From Agapetus fuscipes (lineage: Eukaryota; Arthropoda; Insecta; Trichoptera; Glossosomatidae): a stretch of DNA of 64,000 bases. Shown here piece after piece: positions 1 through 11,100 of the stretch. Numbering within the stretch: position 1 is the stretch's first letter; each line of letters begins with the position of its first letter. The notes under the pieces are model-generated. The model saw only the letters and a list, made by a program, of their open reading frames with translations, made no database searches and was not told where the DNA came from. Both the position numbers and the translations under genes were made by a program. Location of the stretch: NCBI GenBank assembly GCA_951799405.1, contig OX637332.1, positions 10,421,001-10,485,000 on the forward strand, in the 5' to 3' direction.

Positions 1-900
1 TAATCCATGACAAAAAGGAAATTATTTTGTTACTCACGGAAGAACTTTCTTCCCATAATTAAATAAATACAATGTTGACCGTAAAAGTCAGTTTTAATTA
101 TTTTTAATTTACGTATGTTCACGCATGTACACATATGCAAACATAGTATTTGACCTCAAACAATACAAAATGAAAATTAATTGTGTAACAAATTGATAGT
201 TTTCATTAAGTATCAAAATATTTTATTTCTGATGATAAAAATAGTTTTTTGTTTACTCATCTTATGCTGTCTTATTAAGAATCGTTTTCTTATATTCTCG
301 GAGTGTTCTTGGATGCCCAACTATCCTTCCATCAACTTGGTGATTTTCTAAAGATTCTGCTTGTCCTTGCCAATCTTGCCTAATTGAGAATTTCTATATT
401 TTGGTGCAATTAAAAGCAATGATCAATAAATTATGTACTTATAAAATAATACTGTTGATTTTAATTTAAGTTGTGTTTTATTTGGTATGATTGAAAGTAC
501 AGCGGCACTTATTATGTTGGATTCAATATTAGTTTTTATAACAATTCGTATTTTTATCAATGTTCATGAACAATGTGTATCTGTGGATGTTTTATATTGT
601 AATAATTTTAGTATGTGGATAATGATTATAAATATAAACTGTTATGTAAAATATTTTTAATTGTGTAATGATTATTACATTTTGCTCTTCATTTTCCATA
701 CATATTAAACAGCTTTAATCGTATTATGTTGACAAAGAAATGAAATAACATTCGTCCTAAAGAAGAACTACCTGCCAAAAAAGATGTTATCCTAAAGATG
801 GAAAGGCATGTAAACAGATGAAGGATATATCGACTGCTCCAAGGAAGAAGGAAGTAACTCCGAAATTAAGGTTTTTTACTTATTTCCATTTCTAAAGGTA
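1..900. other. AT-rich intergenic sequence, nothing recognised
   Basis: No open frame with coding character, no splice-linked exon and no repeat shared with the rest of the window was recognised here. It lies downstream of the channel gene that ends at 2162. Confidence 0.5.
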
Positions 901-1483
901 ACAAATCATTAACTTCATTCCAAGATCCTCACTTATACCCCCTCCTCTCGTCACAACAAGGGCAACTCGTAGAACGGCTCACATTCAACCATTTGCAGTC
1001 GATATCAAAACTATGAGAACTTGGTGTTTTCACAACTCATTCCTTTGCCAAACTGCCCGCTTATGGAATGAGTTACCGGTATCTGTGTTTCCATCCCAAT
1101 TTAACCTTGCCCTTTTTAAATCCAATATCAATCGCCATTTCCTCTCAATGTCTCAAAACAAAGCAAAGCCACACACACCTCAGCACTGCGCAGCTAACGG
1201 CCCTGCAACCGGACATGGACAACTGCCACATCACCAACACCTCTGCGGCACTATAACAAGTGTCATAGACCCTTAGAGTCTCTCGAATGCAGGGAGTCTC
1301 CCACGTAGGCTTTCTTAAAAAAAAAAAAAAGATGACAGCCGTGTCTCTCTTTTAAATTCGTTAATAAATTAATGTAAAAAATAACTTAGGCATTGTTCTC
1401 CATGGAATAAATAACATTCAATTGGCTTTCCTGCAAAACCATATTTTTTGACTTAGCGCTGTCTTCCTTGGAGCAGTCGATAT
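827..1483. repeat. 21-nt inverted repeats enclosing a LINE 3' end
   Basis: Positions 827-847 (ATATCGACTGCTCCAAGGAA, then G) are the exact reverse complement of 1463-1483. The interval holds a LINE 3'-end fragment. This may be a small terminal-inverted-repeat element that captured or received the LINE piece. No convincing target duplication was identified. Confidence 0.4.
905..1332 (+). mobile_element. Non-LTR retrotransposon (LINE) 3' end, truncated
   Basis: The plus strand encodes the C-terminal tail typical of LINE reverse transcriptases, with residues TARLWNELPVSVFPSQFN followed by LFKSNINRHFL. A 3' UTR and a poly-A run at about 1319-1331 follow. The upstream coding part is missing. The last 80 bases (CTCTGCGGCACTA... 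GGGAGTCTCCC...) are shared with the tRNA-derived FamD SINE copies at 54.9 kb and 39.4 kb. Confidence 0.7.
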
Positions 1484-1512
1484 AAAAAAAATATTTGGGC
1501 GCTGAAATACAT

Positions 1513-1673
1513 TATATTAATTTTAAAACTCAACAAATTTCAAAACTTAATTTAACTCGGATATTTTACGAACCGTTTAGAGAGATTAGAACTTAGAAGT
1601 TCTCTCTAAACGGTTCGTAAAATATCCGAGTTAAATTAAGTTTTGAAATTTGTTGAGTTTTAAAATTAATATA
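1513..1673. repeat. Perfect 73-bp inverted repeat with 15-nt loop
   Basis: Arm 1513-1585 is the exact reverse complement of arm 1601-1673, with 1586-1600 as loop. The transcript of either strand would fold into an uninterrupted 73-bp hairpin. It lies about 490 bases beyond the stop codon of the channel gene at 2162. It may be a fold-back element, a recent inversion duplication, or an assembly artefact at a palindrome. Confidence 0.85.
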
Positions 1674-2161
1674 GTTGTCAAAATGTCAAACGACCGTAAT
1701 TCTAACTTAAACCTAGCTGAAATACATTTTTTCTGTGAATAGATCTTGAGATGTAACGTACATTTCGACTGATAAGATTTAGCTATGTCAAAAATATCTT
1801 GTGACTGCAAAACAACATGAACTGAATTGATTCAAATTTTGTGCAGCTTTTTGTTAGCTCTGTCTATCATTTTGGAAATCCCATTCCAGTTAGAATTTAC
1901 TTTTAAAACACTCATTTTCTGTCTCAGCAGTTCGAAACAATAGGAAGTTAAGACGGGATGCCCAAAAGTACTTAAATAGATTCGAGAACGTCTGAAAATC
2001 TGACTAGATTGGAACATCAACAAAAAATATCATTGATGTACGTGTAAGTGCATTATAAAGAATATAAATACTTAAGTGGAATATTAAGATAACGATTAGT
2101 GGGATAATAATTAAAAATCATTGCAGTGCAGATAATTGAAGTATCTGATTTTTGTGTATCA

Positions 2162-5100
2162 TTATATTAGTGGTCGAATAAGATGAATGGAAATTTTGAT
2201 CCCAAGAATGATGATCTCTACTACGGACATGAAGCTGATCCCCAAACTTAGCGCTCCTACACCACCGAGGGAGGCTGAAAAGTAAACAATATTGTAAATA
2301 TAAATGTATTGAATCAACTAATCAAGAGTTTTACTTTTGCCTTACAAAAACCATTAATGTGTAGGTAGTAGGTACACACCTGCAAGATCTTCGAAAGTGA
2401 AAATCAAGTTTTTCCTCAACAGTAATTTTGGTACTTGGAGGGAGAGACTGAGACGAGCACCGATGTCCTTGGTAGAAGAAGTGTTCCTGTGAAAAATATT
2501 TGTAAAATATTACCGACTCTTCATGTTATTTTTGTATGTGGTTTCTGTATTGACTGCGAATTCATGGACACTCGCAGGAGTAAACCGGAACGATTTTTAT
2601 TTATTACAAAAATAAATCATACCGATGTCTCAGCGAAATTTATGCTACCAAATAATTGACAATTAGAGTGCCTTTAAAAATTCAAAGTTTTTTAGTGTAA
2701 CTAATTTCTTCAAGACTTTAAAAATAAATAAAACAAAGCTTTTTTATTTAAATTTTATTAGTATTGCACATTACCTTATAATAACCGTGTGTTTAGTGAC
2801 CCTTTCTATTTAATATAATCTCTGAATATTCTCAAAATAGTTATGCAACGTCATACAAAATATATTTTTCAGTAGCTTTTGAAATTCTCTATAAGGAATT
2901 GAAAGAAATGAACCGTAGCATCTCGTGAGTTAACATTATTTTTTTTTTTTAAAAGCATGGTAAATAATCACAATAATCTTTGTATTATAATCCATTGGTT
3001 TAAAATTTTCACCTTGAAATGATCCGTTGATCGTGCTGTATGTAGTTGATCTCCGTACATTGCGGCACACATTTGCACTTTGCTAGGTTTGGAGGCAAAT
3101 TCACCAACACTTCCAACATCCTCCCGAGACAGGCCATTCCCTTTGTATCACACTGCTTACCCTCTGAACCACAAAACGATCAATAAATGAACCATTGCTT
3201 ACTCCAAACATTGCTAATGTATAAATTCATTGATGTATGTAGTGACTAGTGACCCACCTCCGATGATGTAGAAGAAAGGTCTACAACCGCAAAAAACATA
3301 TGCCATCCTACTTCTACAATCAAACTGGCATAGCACACTGCTATAGGCCTAAAAAATAGAAATTACTTTTTTATAACCACACAAAAAAACAAAATCATTA
3401 AAACCTTCTTACAAAATACAGGATCGAAAAACTTGTGCGTTCTACGAAAACTTAGTTTTTCCGTAAGAAAAATGTTGACATATTTTTTTTAAAAATGGGC
3501 ACAGCTTTATGCAAACTAGTTAATTTGTAAAGGGTGATTTTGATTCTTCTAAAAGCTGAGTTTTCTTCGTTGGTACTATGATTTGAACTAGAGGAAAACT
3601 CCTAACGAGGCACAACCTCGGGCTCAAATCCAAGTTTTCCAGCTTTGATCGTTACCATTTTAGCTTTCAATCTGACTTCAAAAAAGACTCTTCAATTAGT
3701 CGGTGACTCTGAATTCTAAAAATACAATTTTAAATAGCTAAAAAAGTGTAATTTTGATTGTCATACCGGAAATGATTTTGAGATGACCTCATTGGAAAAG
3801 CGGCAACTTCTTTGTTTGGGCGTCAGCTTCTTCACATCCATATCTGCTTTGATTTGAAGAACTTTAAATTCGGCCACGAGTTCCTCTTCATAGTCTACCA
3901 TTACTGTTGGATTGGATATTGCTTCTACTGCCTCGAATGGTGAATGTATGTAGAACTGTCAACGTGAAACGAAGGCAAAAAATTAAGTGGAATTTTATTG
4001 TATTTTTCTAACTGTGTAACAGGGTTTTTGCAGAACTTCTGAAGTTCAATCATAATGTATTTACATTGAGAATTATCAGATAGTTGTACCGCTTTTTCTT
4101 ATTGTTTCTCAGCCTTTCTCAGTCCACTCCTGGACGTACGCCTCCCGTAATCTTGAGGACGCGCTGTTGAGGAATTACAGGTTTCACAGACAATTTACTG
4201 TTTCATGTGTGTAATTAGTATTGTCGTGAACTTGAAATACGTGCGATTATCCACGCATACATCATATGACTGACTATGAAATCAAAATGACTACGTACAC
4301 ATATGCACGTACTATAAAACCATCTAAGAGTAGTCGTGCATTGGAATGACGTTCTAGTGATTGTGTTTGTACATAACGTTTTGGTGGTGGAATGATCTAG
4401 TAAATGCGAGAAATACTTCTCTATTTCATTTTATAAGAGATCAAAATAGTACGGATAGCAGAGTTGCAAGAGGGCAATTCGCTAAGAAACACCTATAAAC
4501 AGTGATTGTCAAGTTGTGAGAAATAAATAAAAATGAGTAAAAATAAATTAAGACATTTCAATTAAAAAGAGAATTCAGCAGAAAATGTAATAGTTATATT
4601 GGATAAAGCTTATTCCATAATCGATTACTTTAATTCATCATATTATTTCTGTAACTGTAACTCTGTCGCCATTCCGCTAGGGGTGGCCAGAGCCTCTGCA
4701 GAGCTGCCTCCATTTTTTCCTATCCTTACAAACCTCTTTCAATTCATTCATATCCATCACCCTTTTCATGCATTTTCTTCTTTTACGCTCACTTTGTATA
4801 TCCCATTCTTTCACAATCTCCTCAATCTGATCACTCCATACTTTTTTCGGTCGTCCCTTCCCTCATTTTCCTTTCACATTTTCTTTGTATACATACTTTG
4901 TCATTCTATCATTATTCATTCTTTCCACATGTCCAAACCATCTCATCACATTCTTTTGTACCTTTACTTTCACATCCTCTTTCAAATGACATTATTTTTT
5001 TACCCATTCATTCCTAACTCCATCCCTCAGAGTTTTTCCTGTCATGCTTCTCAAATGCTTCATTTCCACCGTACATCATTTCACTATCGTTCACTGTCCA

Positions 5101-8100
5101 TGCTTCACTTCCATACATCAAAGTCGGTAACAATATGCCATTGTATACGACCATTCTCAGATCAATCGTCAATCGCTTGTTCTTTGCTATTCTTCCTATT
5201 GCACCGACCACTTGCTTTCCCTTACACATCCTATTCTCAAGTTCTCTTGTCATCTTTCCATTCTTCTCAAACATACTTCCCAAGTATCTAAATTCATCCA
5301 CAACTTTCGTACCATTCAACATAAACGTGCATTCTTTATTTTCATCCCTTCATATTATTTTCCAGGTGGATTAGAAACAAATACTAAGTATGATAATGAA
5401 ATGTATTACTTTTCCTGAAGCGTTGAAGAAATGTATTTTTGCGAAACATTTCTTGATGTTCACATCACATCCCAATATTTCCTCTTCATCAGTCTCACTC
5501 AAAAGCATCGTCTTGTTGTTCAAACGCAATCGCCAGGTTTCTAAGCTTTGATATCTAAAATAAACAAGAGTTTCAAATAACTGTAGTAATTGTATTATGA
5601 TCATCATCACTATCAATTGTGCGATAAGCCGGGGATCAACCTTTTTGATCAACCGCAGCCACAACTACCAATCCACCTTGCTTCAATTGCCTTCTTCTTC
5701 CAGTCCTATACTCCTACCGCATGGCAGTTTTTCAATATTGCGTCAAACCACCTTAATCTGGTTCCGACGTCACAACCATACTTTCCAGGCTCCGATGGTC
5801 CATTTGCTGGATGTGATCCTGTCAACATAGTATGCTAACTTTTGAACGCTCCATATAAACTTCTTAATTCAAGTTTTATCTTCTTCGCCAAAGTCTTGTC
5901 CTTAATTATGTCGGAAATACGGCGGAAGTACCTAATATGACTCAATTTCTATCTTTCCAAGCCATAGACTAACAGAAGAGAATTAGTGCTGTGCTACGAG
6001 GATGCTATTCTCCCAAGATTATTTCTTAACTTCTTCTTCTGTTCATGTCCCTCATTGCAGAGGGTTGTGACAACCACTTTTCTGCAGTCATCTCTTGACT
6101 GCGCTGCCCGCAGCGCTCCTACCACCGAGGTGCTTGCTTCTGTCTTCACTTGATCGGTCCAGCGTGTGGGTCATTTTCCTCTTTCCCTCCAAGCCACCGA
6201 TCACAACCAGTCGTTCCAGGATATCCACATTGCCGCGGGCAACGTATCCAAAGAACTGAAGAATACAACGTGTACACTTATTGGCCATGGTAAGGTCATC
6301 CAAATGTGTTTATGTTTTAACAAGTGCAATGAAATCATACTTGAAGAACATCGAGTTGAACGTGTTGCACATGCCCATCTCTGTGACCACTGGGTGCCAG
6401 ACCGCCTTGGCGTCCTTCTTGTGCGAGACTGTCACAACGTCGGGACGAGCCAGCACTGCGGCCGCTACTTCCATCAGATCCAGCGTGTTGAAGGAAGGGT
6501 CACTCTCGTACTTCCAGAACGAGCGGAGATTAGATCTGCGTTGAAAGACAATGCATCAAACAAATAAATAATTAAAAAAAAGATGATCAAAACTGTTCAC
6601 AGAATGCGGTCCTCATATTTTGCACACTCAACTCCCCTTGGCGCCTGCACTAGTGTAGCTTATTTGCGTTGCGTTAATAATCTATTTTTTTAACAGAATT
6701 TTCAGAAAAGTATAGGTTAATTATTTACAGGGTTATTCACAACACATTCGATCCATAGCTGATCAATGAATATGATGAATAACACCGTTAGTAAGCGTTG
6801 TTGAAATAGTCAGACAAAAAAGATCCATCTTAGTCAGAACCTATTGAAGCAATGCCTATTTCATTATAAAAAAGTTTTTTCCCTCTCCTTAGACTCACTT
6901 ACCTACTCATTTTTTTTTTTAATACAAAAGTAAGTTTTCATGATCTTTGAATCGTAATTCCCAGATTCCCGTAATTCCCTAAATATGTGTATCCAGTGAA
7001 TCCCACTATCCATAAGATACTGAATACTTCCCGTCTTATAGCTTTACTTACGTATTTTGAATGCAATATAAGACTGAAATAAAATACTCGACTGGAAATT
7101 TCAACGATGACTGACTGATAAAAATAATAATATAAAATGTATGAACCCAAAATTGTACAAATAAATTCACCTGAACGAGACAACCAGAAGCAAATTCAGG
7201 AATGCCATGTAGTATTCCACTTTTTCTGGATCATTTGACGTCACGTTCCACTTACTAAAACCAAAACAGGAAAATATGAAGAAAAAAAAACCTTTGTGAT
7301 TATCCACATTTGAACGAACGAAAAATAACGGTGATAACGATTGCCTTACTTGTAGATGAATTGCTTGGCCAGAGTTCGGTTCAATCTCTCATTTAGGCAA
7401 ACGGTAATAGCAGGAAACGGGGTGTTCCAAGTTCTGAATCCTTTATCGACTGACACCACAGAAGCGCTGGTCTCGTAGCGATGTATCTGCGCTCCGCCAA
7501 ATGTCCAACTGATGTATGCAACTGAACAAACGCATGCGAACCAAAATAATCTGGAATTAAAAAGGAAAGGGTACTTATGTGCATTCAAATTTATGTTTGT
7601 ATCTTATCCCAATTTAACAATTTATAGAGCGTATGCTTTATAAACTTGAACCGACATTGATGTATGAAAGTGAGGCGTAGACAGTTAGGGCCTGTTGCAC
7701 CAAACTCCAATCAGACAAAAATCAAAATTAAGTGTGATTTCTCCCTTTCAAACGAAAAATTTGGTTGCATATACGTAAGTCAGCTGATGTACATCACTAT
7801 GTTTCCTGTTCAAATTTCATCATATTATTACTCTCTTCCGGAAAATATTTAACCGAGGTCTTTACCAGAATTATGCAATCAAATATTATGTGTCAATCCT
7901 TTATTATATTACCCTTCGTCGTCGTCATTCGTCGTCGTCATTCGTCGTCGAGTTTCGATTTTCAAAATCAATGCCATCACAGCAGATGAAACACATTCAT
8001 GCTCTATAGCAAATTAATTTTTGTATATATGCTGCAATGCGGCGAGCTTACGCGTGTGTGTTTAGAAATGTATGAAAACTTTTAGGAATTAATCTGTTTG

Positions 8101-11100
8101 TTCATACTAAAAATGTATGGAACAATATTGACATCTAGCGGCAAAACGTAAAAGTTTTTTTTACATTTTCTTTTATTTCATGCAAATTAAAAATAAAAAA
8201 AAAGCCAAATAAAAATGGATTTCAATCTGTAATCTAAGTTGCAAACATATATAACATTTGAGATTCATATTACATGCATTCTTACGAGCAGACATGTATA
8301 AGTTCTAATCTAATCTAATCTAAGCTGCAAAGATATATATCATTTAAGATTTATATTAAATGCATTCCCACAAGCAGATATGTATAAGTTCCCGCTTACA
8401 TATGCTGCATGTGTACTTACAACATAACAGCCCATTCCAAATGAACATAAGCCCTGCAACTCTTGCCAACCTTCCCTGAAACAAAGGTGAATTTGCAAAG
8501 TAAACCATTTTTTAAAGTATGGGTGGTCAGCCTCATACCAAACTATAAGTCAAGAAAATTATTTTGTGTATTTCTTTACATAATCTAAGTTGCAAAGATA
8601 CATACCATTTAAGATTCATATTAAATGCATTCCCACACGCAGACAGGTACAATTAGTTCACGCTTACAAATGCCCAATGTGGACTTGCAAAATAAAAAAA
8701 CTAATCTCAAATGAACATAAGCCCTGCAACTTTTGCCGACTTTTCCTCAAACAGAGATACAATTTGCATGGTAAACCATTGCTTACAGTATGGGTGGTCA
8801 GCCACATACTAACCTTTTAGTCAAGGAAATTATTTTGTTTAGTTCTATAATCTAAGTTGCAAAGATACATACCATTTGAGATTCATATTAAATGCATTCC
8901 CACAAGCAGACAGGTACAAGTTCACGCTTACAAATGCCCAATGTGGACTTGCAAAATAAAAAAAACTAATCTCAAATGAACATAAGCCCTGCAACTCTTG
9001 CCGACTTTTCCTCAAACAGAGATAAAATTTGCATTGTGAACCATTGCTTACAGTATGGGTGGTCAGCCACATACTAACCTTTTAGTCAAGGAAATTATTT
9101 TGTTTAGTTCATTAATCTAAGTTGCAAAGATACATACCATTTGAGATTCATATTAAATGCATTCCCACAAGCAGACAGGTATAAGTTCGCGCTTACAAAT
9201 GCCCCATGTGGACTTATAAAATAAAAAACTAATCTCAAATGAACATAAGCCCTGCAACTCTTGCCGACTTTTCCTCAAACAGAGATAAAATTTTCATTGT
9301 AAACCATTCTTACAGTATGGGTGGTCAGCCACATACTAACCTATAAGTCAAGGAAATTATTTTATTAAGTTCTATAATCTAAGTTGCAAAGATACATACC
9401 ATTTGAGATTCATATTAAATGCATTCCCACAAGCAGACAGGTATAAGTTCGCGCTTACAAATGCCCCATGTGGACTTATAAAATAAAAAACTAATCTCAA
9501 ATGAACATAAGCCCTGCAACTCTTGCCGACTTTTCCTCAAACAGAGATAAAATTTTCATTGTAAACCATTCTTACAGTATGGGTGGTCAGCCACATACTA
9601 ACCTATAAGTCAAGGATATTATTTTATTAAGTTCCATAATCTAAGTTGCAAAGATACATACCATTTGAGATTCATATTAAATGCATTCCCACAAGCAGAC
9701 AGGTACAAGTTCACGCTTACAAATGCCCAATGTGGACTTGCAAAATAAAAAAACTAATCTCAAATGAACATAAGCCCTGCAACTTTTGCCGACTTTTCCT
9801 CAAACAGAGATAAAATTTGCATGGTAAACCATTCTTACAGTATGGGTGGTCAGCCACATACTAACCTATAAGTCAAGGAAATTATTTTATTAAGTTCTAT
9901 AATCTAAGTTGCAAAGATACATACCATTTGAGATTCATATTAAATGCATTCCCACAAGCAGACAGGTACAAGTTCACGCTTACAAATGCCCAATGTGGAC
10001 TTGCAAAATAAAAAAACTAATCTCAAATGAACATAAGCCCTGCAACTTTTGCCGACTTTTCCTCAAACAGAGATAAAATTTGCATGGTAAACCATTCTTA
10101 CAGTATGGGTGGTCAGCCACATACTAACCTTTTAGTCAAGGAAATTATTTTGTTTAGTTCTATAATCTAAGTTGCAAAGATACATACCATTTGAGATTCA
10201 TATAAAATGCATTCCCACAAGCAGACAGGTACAAGTTCACGCTTACAAATGCCCAATGTGGACTTGCAAAATAAAAAAAACTAATCTCAAATGAACATAA
10301 GCCCTGCAACTCTTGCCGACTTTTCCTCAAACAGAGATAAAATTTGCATTGTGAACCATTGCTTACAGTATGGGTGGTCAGCCACATACTAACCTTTTAG
10401 TCAAGGAAATTATTTTGTTTAGTTCATTAATCTAAGTTGCAAGATACATACCATTTGAGATTCATATTAAATGCATTCCCACAAGCAGACAGGTATAAGT
10501 TCGCGCTTACAAATGCCCCATGTGGACTTATAAAATAAAAAACTAATCTCAAATGAACATAAGCCCTGCAACTCTTGCCGACTTTTCCTCAAACAGAGAT
10601 AAAATTTTCATTGTAAACCATTCTTACAGTATGGGTGGTCAGCCACATACTAACCTATAAGTCAAGGAAATTATTTTATTATCTATAATCTAAGTTGCAA
10701 AGATACATACCATTTGAGATTCATATTAAATGCATTCCCACAAGCAGACAGGTATAAGTTCGCGCTTACAAATGCCCAATGTGGACTTGCAAAATAAAAA
10801 AAACTAATCTCAAATGAACATAAGCCCTGCAACTCTTGCCGACTTTTCCTCAAACAGAGATAAAATTTGCATTGTGAACCATTGCTTACAGTATGGGTGG
10901 TCAGCCACATACTAACCTATAAGTCAAGGAAATTATTTTATTAAGTTCTATAATCTAAGTTGCAAAGATACATACCATTTGAGATTCATATTAAATGCAT
11001 TCCCACAAGCAGACAGGTATAAGTTCGCGCTTACAAATGCCCAATGTGGACTTGCAAAATAAAAAAAACTAATCTCAAATGAACATAAGCCCTGCAACTC

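Noticed and set aside
4599..5291. 230-codon plus-strand frame
   Set aside because: It is the complement of a decayed LINE reverse-transcriptase tail, whose protein signature is on the minus strand.
6166..6567. 133-codon plus-strand frame
   Set aside because: Shadow of a channel exon (6341-6535) and of a LINE fragment on the minus strand.
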